Source of the DNA: Mytilus trossulus
Taxonomy: Eukaryota; Mollusca; Bivalvia; Mytilida; Mytilidae
Direction of reading: 5' to 3'
Assembly: GCF_036588685.1 (NCBI RefSeq)
Contig: NC_086375.1
Span: 6,751,916 to 6,815,915, forward strand
DNA: 64,000 bases
The notes under the pieces are model-generated. The model saw only the letters and a program-made list of their open reading frames with translations, made no database searches and was not told the origin of the DNA. Below, one piece after another: positions 37,601-46,800 of this stretch; within the stretch, counting starts at the first letter, position 1; each line of letters starts with the position of its first letter. Position numbers and translations under genes: made by a program.

Positions 37601-40600
37601 GTAAACTGAGTTACAGGGAACATAAAAGATTATTTCTATTTATAGATAACAACAAGTGAAGAATTGAGATTAGAATTGGGTAAACTGAGTTACAGGGAAC
37701 ATAAAAGATTATTTCTATTTATAGATAACAACAAGTGAAGAATTGAGGTTAGAATTGGGTAAACTGAGTTACAGGGAACATAAAAGATTATTTCTATTTA
37801 TAGATAACAACAAGTGAAGAATTGAGGTTAGAATTGGGTAGACTGAGTTACAGGGAACATAAAAGATTATTTCTATTTATAGATAACAACAAGTGAAGAA
37901 TTGAGGTTAGAATTGGGTAAACTGAGTTACAGGGAACATAAAAGATTATTTCTATTTATAGATAACAACAAGTGAAGAATTGAGGTTAGAATTGGGTAAG
38001 CTGAGTTACAGGGAACATAAAAGATTATTTCTATTTATAGATAACAACAAGTGAAGAATTGAGATTAGAATTGGGTAAACTGAGTTACAGGGAACATAAA
38101 AGATTATTTCTATTTATAGATAACAACAAGTGAAGAATTGAGGTTAGAATTGGGTAAGCTGAGTTACAGGGAACATAAAAGATTATTTCTATTTATAGAT
38201 AACAACAAGTGAAGAATTGAGGTTAGAATTGGGTAAACTGAGTTACAGGGAACATAAAAGATTATTTCTATTTATAGATAACAACAAGTGAAGAATTGAG
38301 GTTAGAATTGGGTAAGCTGAGTTACAGGGAACATAAAAGATTATTTCTATTTATAGATAACAACAAGTGAAGAATTGAGGTTAGAATTGGGTAAACTGAG
38401 TTACAGGGAACATAAAAGATTATTTCTATTTATAGATAACAAGTGAAGAATTGAGGTTAGAATTGGGTAAGCTGAGTTACAGGGAACATAAAAGATTATT
38501 TCTATTTATAGATAACAACAAGTGAAGAATTGAGGTTAGAATTGGGTAAACTGAGTTATAGGGAACATAAAAGATTATTTCTATTTATAGATAACAACAA
38601 GTGAAGAATTGAGGTTAGAATTGGGTAAACTGAGTTATAGGGAACATAAAAGATTATTTCTATTTATAGATAACAACAAGTGAAGAATTGAGGTTAGAAT
38701 TGGGTAAACTGAGTTATAGGGAACATAAAAGATTATTTCTATTTATAGATAACAACAAGTGAAGAATTGAGGTTAGAATTGGGTAAACTGAGTTATAGGG
38801 AACATAAAAGATTATTTATACAAGGTCAGATGATTGCTGTTAAATATCAGACTAAAAGTTTGTCCAGGTTTGTAACATTGCTGTCAAATTATCATTTACT
38901 GTTCAAAGATATCATTAGTTTGATGTATGTAGTTTAATGTAAAAAAGTACACCTTTGTTAAACAAGAAATAAGAAAAGGTTTTCACTGAATATTTGCTTT
39001 AAATAAAGTGTACCATTTACCTATCAAAAAACAAATATAGTTTTGCAACAAAAATGGATCTTTATCACCTTTATTTGAAGAATGTTATGTTTTATATATT
39101 TTATTATTATAATGCATGTAAAGAAAAAAACCTAGAATTCATCATTTTTTTATTTTATGATTATTATGCGTAATAAAAATATGAAATGTTACATTATGTT
39201 TGATATTTAATTAAAATACTTATAGTATCAATGATAACCAATTACCTGCCATCTGAAAACTCGTAGAATCAGTGTATACAATAGCAAGGTCTCAAAAGTA
39301 TCAATCTCAATACAACTCATTAGAGTCTAGAAGATTAAGTAAAAAATTTTGAATTCCAGATGTTTTTGAGGGGAAAAAAAGTTTATATTTGTATACATGT
39401 TATTGTATTGCCTTTGTTGCCAATTGATATGAATATAATTCTTATATCATTTGCATATCTATAAATACTTGAATTGGATTGGTCTAGAAGAATTTTTCTC
39501 TTGGTTTACACTTCGATAAACCATGTTTCCGAAACTACTTTTGTAGTCTATTCATGCGCGATACACATTCTTGCAGAGATACTGAGATTTTCAGCAAGTT
39601 GAGATTATTAAACAATTGGCATGACAGTTGTTTCTATTCTTATGCATATATAATCCAAAAAAAGAAAAAAAGTAAATGCACTAAAGCTTCGAAAATGTAT
39701 AAAAAATGAAATTTAAATAAAATTCCGGGAAATTTCACGAATGAATTGGCGAATTTACGTCATGGCAAAACACGACGTCATACGGTTGAAAACTTTCAGA
39801 CGGAAGATTATTTCGTTATTATTACGTTTCAAATTCGGAAAGTATCTAATAAAAATGAAGTTTTTGAGGTAGGTGCTAGTTCATTTTAGACTCTTTTGCA
39901 TTTATCGACATTTAAAAGTTTTTTAGAAAGTCAAGATGGCGGCGTACTCCTTAGTTACGACATGACAGTTTGCATCTGATGGTACATATAGTAGCCATCA
40001 AAGTTATAATGTAAACTAATAATCGCGTATGTTTGGCTGAAGAATTATAAGGATTAAACACATTTTTTCTAGAGGTTATTGATGTGTAAACCGGGTCTCT
40101 AACTCACAAACTTGACATAAAAGTCCTTCGGACTTTTATTCAGTTTGTGAGTTAACCGCCCCGGTTTACACATCAATAACCTCTAGAAAAAATGTGTTTA
40201 ATCCTATAATAAATCTAATGAATGATTATATATGTTTGTGAATTATTGTTTGCTTATTTTGTATGTCACAAATTTAATGTTTAAAATTTATACTGCAATA
40301 AATATTCGAGTTTTGAAAATGATAATTACACAATGTTCAGGCTTTTGTTTACTTAAATAATGTGTTAAACCATCTTTCATTATTTCAGGACAAGAAAGAA
40401 GGAGGTATGCTATTATTTATTTACTCAGACTCAATTATTTATTTTAATATCATTAAATTAAGTCATATGAAACGAATGACTGGTGAAAAATAATGTTTAT
40501 TCTTGAACCAATTCATGTATATATCATAAACTTAGTCTTCTGTGCACTATTTTATTATTTTTAACACATCCATATCAAATAATCCTCAATGAATGTTCTC

Positions 40601-42162
40601 TTGGTCTGTTATGATGTGAAAATATGGCAACTAATCATTGCCGTGTTTTGAAGCCGTAATTAACAGATTGTCACTTTAAAGTAAACAATCAACAAAGAAG
40701 CATGGATATTGAGCACATGTTTAACATGTACAATAAGATAATAGTTAATTTCAATGACAGATCCATGCATATAGCGATCACTGGATTTTTACGAGAAAGG
40801 TCATGCTGAGTTCACTGCATAAGGAAAACATCAGTGAATTATTTACTGGAAGCAAACAATTAAAAAAAAGTGAATTCTTCTTATTTGGACAAGTTATCAA
40901 ATTTTTTTGAGAAAAAAGTATATAATTGCTGCTTCTTCACACTTGTTAACCTAGGCAACTAGCACATTTAAAATCTGGCTCAGCATGTACTAACGAAAAC
41001 TCCATTTGGAGTTAATGTGTTTAAAGACCACTGTTGTCAGTACACCTTCCCTATATTGCCTGGCTCAGTATTTTGGTCTAGTACGAAGCATGGTTAATAT
41101 TTATTTAACATTAGCATGCTCTTGTCCTGAATTATATATGCATTTATTTTGCCACTGAAAGTTGAGAACCTATCCATCATCATCAAACTTTTTATTTGAA
41201 TTTTAGGACTGCAGCATGGAAGTTATTGTGAATGATCCCCTATATCATCAATTTGAACAAGAGTTATCCTCTTCAGTGATAGCACCACCTTTCTCCTACA
41301 AGTTTGACACTGAGATGATTGCTAATCTGCTACAGTTTCCATCTGTATTAAACAGAGCAGTGGATTCATCAGAATTAGGTATAACTATATGAACAATACA
41401 GATTTTATTTACGTAACAATAATTGTATTAAACTGTATATATTCTATTTATAATATTTTTTGCAAAGGAATTTTCAGTAGAATAAAAAAAAGCCACAGGA
41501 GATAATTTAACTTTCATGACAACATACAACAACAGATACGTTGAAATAATGCTGATGACTTTTCTTAAATATGTATTTATTTACTATTCAGAAATGTACA
41601 TTTTCATATGATGACTCCCTGAATTAACATATAACAAATTTCACCCGTCATTGAAGTAGCTGTTACAGATTTTTAATCAAATAATTACATTTTATCCAAA
41701 ACTCAATGTTTTAAAAAACAATTTTTGCTCAAATTGACGTTTAAAGAATATGAAAGCTGGTGATGCATTTTTTTTTAAATGTAAATGACCTTTGGCCTAT
41801 TTTTGTGGAATCTTATAATGTTCCCTGCACATTTTAAAATATAGATTTATACATAAATCTCATTCTATATTTCAGAAGTATCAGATGATAGTAAGGGATG
41901 TTTTATGATTTACTGGTCAGGATTAAACAGTAAAATATTAATACCAACAATGTGGATGTGTGGACCAGTCTCAACAGACCTAACGACTTTATTACACATT
42001 AGAAATCATACATTTAAACATACACGGAACAATAAAGATATCATGGAGATATTACAGTCAGCTAAACAATGTAATGGACAAAAATTTCTTCTGGTCATAG
42101 ATGCTTATAAACCGACCTATAATATAACAGAAATAGTCCTGAACACAGCATATAAATTGTGA
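25606..42162 (+). CDS. RADX: RADX-like (RPA1-related) single-stranded-DNA-binding protein
   Basis: Fourteen exons join in frame (664 residues to the stop): 25606-25770, 27548-27677, 28038-28169, 28825-29003, 29565-29644, 30219-30452, 30991-31070, 31492-31598, 32395-32529, 33796-33954, 38749-38867, 40389-40404, 41207-41378, 41876-42162. The product reads as OB-fold protein: exon 1 has LGIDSAATVDVYELLVTD; exons 4-6 carry a second OB fold with CATLVLWNSLCPELYHR and KEGEVLLIQKYTVKK, the pattern of RPA-type folds. I assign it to RADX (CXorf57), which binds ssDNA at replication forks and restrains RAD51; the human protein is about 855 residues, so an N-terminal exon is probably missing upstream. 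The family call comes from memory of the fold and motifs, and another RPA1-related protein is possible. Exons 2 and 11 are preceded by large tandem arrays of their own acceptors. Exon 12 is a 16-base microexon. Confidence 0.72.
25795..25945 (-). repeat. Interspersed repeat B copy, reverse
   Basis: gttgtctcattggcaatcat then accacatcttc is the reverse complement of the repeat B head; RADX-like intron after exon 25606-25770. Confidence 0.75.
26263..26882 (+). repeat. 62-bp minisatellite of the RADX-like exon-2 acceptor, block 1 (10 copies)
   Basis: Each unit reads gttacagaaggtagttgtgt...tttctatttatag, i.e. the start of exon 2 followed by its own acceptor. Ten exact-length copies run from 26263 to 26882. 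Variants alternate between ttgacagaatgcag and ttaacagaattcag. If splicing uses the first acceptor (26262), the frame reaches TAA inside the second copy. Confidence 0.95.
26884..27299. mobile_element. MITE inserted in the 62-bp array (TIR cagtgatattgtt, 5-bp TSD)
   Basis: The insert starts cagtgatattgttggc and ends gcaaacaatatcactg, which are inverted repeats. It is flanked on both sides by TAGGT; removing the element and one TAGGT restores the array sequence ttta-taggt-tacag exactly. No protein is coded. A related partial copy in opposite orientation lies at 25443-25528. Superfamily not assigned; the TSD looks like 5 bp. Confidence 0.85.
27300..27607 (+). repeat. 62-bp minisatellite of the RADX-like exon-2 acceptor, block 2
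   Basis: Copies start at 27300, 27362, 27424, 27486 and 27548. The last is the real exon 2 (27548-27677), where the exon continues with gatgaaacagat instead of looping back to tttctatttatag. The last two copies are the most diverged from the consensus. Blocks 1 and 2 were one array split by an inserted MITE. Confidence 0.95.
28622..28800. mobile_element. MITE family 'actgtaaattcagaaatta', copy 2
   Basis: Starts actggaaattcagaaattat and ends ataatttatgaatttactgt, in the intron before RADX-like exon 4. Confidence 0.65.
29452..29516 (+). repeat. Decayed duplicate of RADX-like exon 5 start
   Basis: The sequence ttttaggtacgtttgacagt...tacactagtattaatttacaac resembles the exon 5 edge ttcaggcccatttgacagt...tacacttgtattgtggaac about 110 bases downstream, with the acceptor AG retained but the coding sense lost. 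Confidence 0.5.
29783..29990. mobile_element. MITE family 'actgtaaattcagaaatta', copy 3
   Basis: Starts ttctgtaaattcagaaatta and ends aactaaatttacag; degraded right end. Intron between RADX-like exons 5 and 6. Confidence 0.55.
30640..30745 (+). repeat. Interspersed repeat A copy
   Basis: aaatggagaatatatcaaag and agacaacaacctgaccaatg resemble the copy at 2190-2330. Intronic in the RADX-like gene. Confidence 0.65.
31660..32394 (+). repeat. Decayed tandem copies of the RADX-like exon-9 acceptor edge
   Basis: The start of exon 9 (ataaatatctataaggatgt, then catgccaggcaaagttttaa) has degenerate upstream look-alikes. At 32325-32378 there is ggcaaagttttaatatgtta. At 31863-31930 there is gatgtaatgacaggcac then aattttaatatg. 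Weaker versions lie at 31735-31785 (atgttatgccagggacaa) and 31945-32010. Similarity was judged by eye; the last two are less certain. Confidence 0.6.
32600..32935 (+). repeat. Interspersed repeat B copy
   Basis: agaagatgtggtataattgt, gccaatgagacaactctcca, cagccttcaacaatgagcaa; RADX-like intron after exon 9. Confidence 0.75.
33190..33620 (+). repeat. Interspersed repeat C, longer copy
   Basis: gtcaagccttcgactttagt, gcgtccacaaatattcactc, atactggatttctaacaaac, then looser internal echoes (acttggacagaagctt appears twice). RADX-like intron before exon 10. Confidence 0.7.
34563..38817 (+). repeat. 79-bp minisatellite of the RADX-like exon-11 acceptor, 54 copies
   Basis: Each unit is ag/ATAACAACAAGTGAAGAATT...aagattatttctatttat, i.e. 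the first ~70 bases of exon 11 followed by its acceptor. Unit starts fall every 79 bases from 34563 to 38747, with one 3-base deletion near 38440, giving 54 copies over 4.25 kb. Copies are nearly identical and differ mainly at gggtaaactg, gggtaagctg or gggtagactg, and gagatt or gaggtt. Only the last copy continues as exon 11 (38749-38867). Splicing to any earlier acceptor reaches TGA in the next unit (AAC AAG TGA). Confidence 0.97.
40046..40208. mobile_element. Foldback element (long hairpin)
   Basis: ggattaaacacattttttct with agaggttattgatgtgtaaa pairs with tttacacatcaataacctct and agaaaaaatgtgtttaatcc. The centre also pairs (aaaagtccttcggactttta). It lies in the intron between RADX-like exon 11 and the microexon. 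Confidence 0.85.
40389..40404 (+). CDS. RADX: 16-nt microexon of the RADX-like gene
   Basis: The sequence between tatttcag and gtatgc is 16 bases. It completes the phase-2 codon left by exon 11 and leaves phase 0, which is what exon 13 (41207) needs, giving the basic peptide RTRKKE. The exact phase fit supports a real exon. If it is skipped, exon 11 (phase 2) would join exon 13 out of frame. Confidence 0.6.
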
Positions 42163-42475
42163 TATTCCATATGAACCAAATCAGTAGAAGTGGCCCTGAA
42201 CAAGCATATAAATTCTAATGTTCCAACCAAGCTGTTATTCAACAGAAGCAGAACTAAATACAGCACGTGAACCAATTAAACAGAAATGGGCCTGAACACA
42301 TCATATGACTTGTATTTTGTATGAATCAAATTAGTTCAACAGAGAAGGACCTGAACACAGCATATGCATTATGAGATTCTGCATTAACCAAACTGTTATT
42401 AAACAGAAATAATCCTGAACTAAGCTGTTAGCATATGACTTATGTTATTCAATATAAACCAAACTGTAATTGAAA
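42127..42475 (+). repeat. Decayed tandem repeat of the last coding segment and stop of the RADX-like gene
   Basis: The last codons (aacagaaatagtcctgaaca, then cagcatataaattgtga) recur about five times downstream with a period near 58-70 bases: at about 42181 (agtggccctgaacaagcata), 42240, 42278 (aaacagaaatgggcctgaac), 42336 (aaggacctgaacacagcata) and 42400 (aaacagaaataatcctgaac). They lie in the 3' UTR, so copies after the first do not change the protein. Confidence 0.75.
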
Positions 42476-42968
42476 AAAATCAGTCTTGGACACTATTATG
42501 GATTGTAATACCGGAAACATTATTTACATGTAAATGTTGTCATGTGTAATTTTATTGGGGATAGTGAAAACAAAATGTTTGAACTCTAATTGGCAATATT
42601 TTATCTAGGATATAACTTAGTTTTTTATACTCCTCAGAACATTATTGAAATACCATCTTGCATAAGTGGTGCAATTTCTGGTTGAATTTCTTTAAACATT
42701 GGATCAGAATCTTGACATTTAGAAAACAATTGTCAATTGGTTATTCCAAATTCCAAAGTGTAGGTTTTATTTTGTAGAAAATTTGTAGAACACTTAAAAA
42801 AGATGTGCATAGCCGGAATTCGAACTTCCCTGAATATAAAAAAAGATTGGTTGTTGGGATTTAAATCCACTTTCAACCCACTTGGCTATTTTGTGGTGGA
42901 GGAAGCCAAAGTATCCGTAAGAAAAAGAATATTCTGCAACACAAAATGCAGGAAAATAATTCAATGTG

Positions 42969-42986
42969 AATAAAAGTTACAATAAA
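42969..42986 (+). promoter_or_regulatory. Candidate polyadenylation signals of the RADX-like gene
   Basis: Two AATAAA hexamers (42969-42974 and 42981-42986) lie about 0.8 kb after the stop codon and upstream of the convergent fucosidase gene. Confidence 0.35.
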
Positions 42987-43167
42987 ATTTTGCACTGTAT
43001 AAACATCCACTTCATCAAAAAATAATTTAATTTTGGATGTAACTCGTCTTCTGAGTGGCTGCAGTTATTTTGTTATGAGCCCATAGACATAATTTAGTCA
43101 TGTGACCGTGACGTCAGCAATGTTTTTCATGGTTTTCTACGGTTTAAAATGGAATTTAGAATTAAAT

Positions 43168-43325
43168 TATAAGAAATGACTGTAATATTTTTTCTGTCAA
43201 TTCAAAATAACATAAAAAATGTGGTGCACACTGTTAAATAACCCACTACAAGCATTATTCAGTGTGCACCAAATTTTTTATGTCATTTCTTCATAGACAG
43301 AAAAATATTACAGTCATTCCTTAAA
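43168..43325. mobile_element. Foldback element (long hairpin)
   Basis: aagaaatgactgtaatattt and gtggtgcacactg on the left pair with cagtgtgcacc and aatattacagtcattcctt on the right. It lies between the convergent RADX-like and fucosidase A genes. Confidence 0.8.
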
Positions 43326-43795
43326 TAAATCATCAATCTATAAAAAATCCTTCTAAAAGGTTGTTTGTTTGATCCCCTGTCGATTCAAACTGAAGACTTA
43401 AAAATTGGTATTTGATATTCTCTGCTATGCAGGCAGCATTTTGAAGTAAGACTAGTAGGTCTGGTCATATTAACATATTCTCGTCCTTTTATGCATGTAA
43501 TACATGTCACTGGACGTTAAACACAAAATTCATTATCACCATCATAATATTCATATTGCATTGTAAGCCAAGAATCAGGCGTAAAGCAAAATTAAAACTG
43601 CCAAGAGAAAGTAACTTTATAAAACTGGTAGCAGAAAATATATTGATTTGCCTCCTTCTTTATCCACAGTTGATCTGAATAATTCTTTATTTGAACAAAT
43701 GAAAGAAATTTGTCTGAAAAATCATATTTTATTTCATATCAGCTATTTAATATATTTATTAACAAAAACATAAAATTATGAACATAGATGTCATT

Positions 43796-43801
43796 TTTAT
43801 T
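43796..43801 (-). promoter_or_regulatory. Candidate polyadenylation signal, fucosidase A
   Basis: TTTATT on the + strand (AATAAA on the minus strand) begins only four bases after the TAA stop codon. Another AATAAA-type site lies near 43755-43760. If the first is used the 3' UTR is very short. Confidence 0.4.
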
Positions 43802-43805
43802 GCAT

Positions 43806-46800
43806 TTAATTAACTCCTTGCATCTTGATAACCCAAACATCATTACAGGGTATCTCATTAACATTCATAGATGGTAACATGATCTGGATACCTCCAGCTG
43901 GATTGGGTTTCCAGGAGAAATTACCGCCAGTATATCCCAGCATTGACACAACTGTCGTTGATGACGTTTTAGGAGCCCCTAATATCAATGTATTGTTCTT
44001 TGGCCATTCTAACATAATGGCATACACAAACGGTTGGTTATTGATAACTTTAGATGTGTACCTGTAATATATAAACCGAGAAATAGATAAGAATATGATT
44101 CAATGGTAAAGGAAGGTTATGGTAAAATGTAATAAGTTGTAATGGTTGGTTTGAGCACATTTACAATAGTAATTTAACTGAAATCATAGCAAAGCAACAA
44201 ATCTACGTCGTGTTTTAATCTCTAACTTCTGTTAAAAGTTTCAACACCCGACATTTTTTCAAACAAATATGCACGGAATGCAAACATAATTGACAATCTG
44301 CCCAAAAGACCCCAAATATGTACAAGTTTGTATCTAAGCATTGCAATTTGTATGCTTTGGGCCATACTTTTGATACAAATTAAACTAAGTTAATCTTACC
44401 ATACATAATTAGAAATAGTATCATTCTGAGTGGTCCAGGGCTTCGAACTGTAAATACCCTCTCCATTCACTGTTAACCATTTTCCAAGTTTAGTTAAGAT
44501 ATCTTGATATATAGGTATGACTGTACCTTCCTTGGTTATGCCTATATTAATCAAAATGTTTCCTCCACAACTGAAAAAAGAAAACTGGCATTTTGTTTAA
44601 CATAATTAAAAACTATAACTCCTCACTTTTCACATTAAGTTATTTATTCTTATGTAAGATCTGTGAATAAATCCTAACAGTAGCATTTGCTTGCTTATAG
44701 GTACCAAAATGAATTGATGGTACCTGTTGCATTCATATTTTTTTTTATTCCATCTAACTAGCTAAGCTAAGAGATGCTTTATGCCTGAAGGGTTGAGCTC
44801 ATACTTTTAACAGTTACATACATTTTTAGGTATGACATACCTGACTGTTTGAGCTACTTCTGTTAACAATTCTAACATAGTAAAATAATCCTCGAGTTTA
44901 GCATTACGTCTGTAACCAGCAGAATACTTATCAAGTGTCATTACGTTCTCCCATTTCCTCTTCTGTAAAACCTCTACAAACATATTTATAAAAACTCTAT
45001 AAAACATATTAAAAAAAAATAATTTTTATTTTAAAACTTATAATTATAGAGATAAATTTTATGTGAAACCTAGACAAAATATATGTTTATACCTCTACAA
45101 AACATTTTTATGATATATCGGATTAACCCTTAGATGCATGATACTATTGACGATGTGTCTAATTTTTTATGTTCGTAACCAAATATTTTCCTTACCCTTA
45201 TCAAATTAGGACTAAGTTTCAGTTCATAAAGGTGTCATAAGAACAGAGGAAAACATGTTCGTACCATCTTTATTTTTTTGCAATTTGAATACATTGTATT
45301 CATAAACATTTAAAACAGTTGTTCACTCTTTTTGGAGTTTTAAATTTCCTCGTAAATATACAATACCAAAATTTAAACAATATAAAGTTTCCATAACAAA
45401 GTACAATATATAAGAACTACAAACTTGGATTGAATCTGTCTCCGCAGTTTAAGAAACCACCATGTATACAGTTGACGTTAATCCCCCATCTGTCATTCAC
45501 AACCACTGTATCTTTTACTGGACTAGGAAATAAAAATAATTGTTTCTTTGTATATACGAAAATAGTTAGAGAAACTGTTAATAGCGAAAACAACAGAAGA
45601 TCCACATTTTTGACAACATGACCGAAATTGTCTGTACGTATATCGGATTTACAGCCGCCCTTGGAATACAATTTTATCCATTTTTGTGTGTTTCCACGCG
45701 GATTTCGAATCGGGCTTTCTAGTGTTGCAAAGGATCAAACAAAGATTTATCGACTCGGAGTCCTAATAATATTTTTACAAGACGAGAAATGTCTATTTAC
45801 ATTTTATCTTAAATATGGACATTATGCAGTTATCCGCCAATCATTATACAAGTACAAGATACCAACATTTGAGTTTACCTTCGCCTGAATGCATATACAC
45901 CTGTCGTTCTATAACCCTGCAAAGGATGTAGTGGCATTCAGTTAAACCCTTCCCTGAATGCTTACCTATCGTCATATGATCATGCCAGGAATTTAGTGGC
46001 GTTTCGGTAAAGAATCCTAGAGTACTTACCTGTCGTTATATAACCATGACAGGAAGGTAGTGGCATTCCAGTACCAGTCATCGGCAGCATGTGAGCCATC
46101 TGACCACACAATGTCTGGTTTGTATTTATTGACTAGCTCATACAATTCTGGCATTGTTTTTGCCTAAAATTCAAAATTCAGCTAATTAAGGACATTGTCG
46201 TTTTGTATGAAATAAACAACTTGTTGTTTGAACGCTTTTTTATACGATGTTTTTATTTGAAAGATGTTGTGTACTCTGGTTATCGTAGAATTGATGAGCC
46301 ACCAAAATGTGGATAAAAATTGGTTATATCACAACAATTGACAATAAACTATGTTTACTTTAAACATAATTTATCCTTCACCCATGAGATAATAACTATA
46401 TTTAGTTCAAATCAAATAGATAAGTCAGGATAAGTCTATACTTATTATATAACACTGACAAGCTTAGATAAAAGTAAAATTTATCACATAGTTTCTGATA
46501 AAAGGCTAAAGTGTGAAAAGCACTATTTTTCTTACTGTTTTAAAATACATAAAGCAACAATTAATCTTATAAAACATGTAACAAGTACAATTAAATAAGC
46601 GAAACATACTGCTATGAAATCCTGTGTCTTAAACGCATTCGATCTGTCACGTTCAAATAAAGGATTAAACCATTCAAATAATGAATGATAAATCCCGAAA
46701 TGTAGTTTAGTCTTATTTCTTATAGCAGCTCCGACTTCACCTGAAAAATATTTATATTTTAGTCTTAAGTTCACTGTTACTGTCGAAGAACTTACTTTAT

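Larger units (their letters stand above)
42476..43795. other. Convergent intergenic region, RADX-like / fucosidase A
   Basis: Holds the putative 3' end of the RADX-like gene, the foldback element at 43168-43325 and unremarkable AT-rich DNA. No further gene seen. Confidence 0.5.

Noticed and set aside
34563..38817. CRISPR-like regular array
   Set aside because: Units are contiguous with no unique spacers, contain a gene's own exon edge, and the DNA is from an animal. It is a minisatellite.
34563..38817. Assembly artefact as the main explanation of the arrays
   Set aside because: Cannot be excluded from sequence alone, but unit variants, block structure, a 3-base deletion and the MITE insertion in the sister array argue for real biological arrays; copy number may still be mis-assembled.
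39830..39870. Possible start exon (ATG AAG TTT TTG AG/gtaggt) in the intron after RADX-like exon 11
   Set aside because: The phase does not help the RADX-like frame, no partner exon is evident, and the surroundings look like dispersed repeat.
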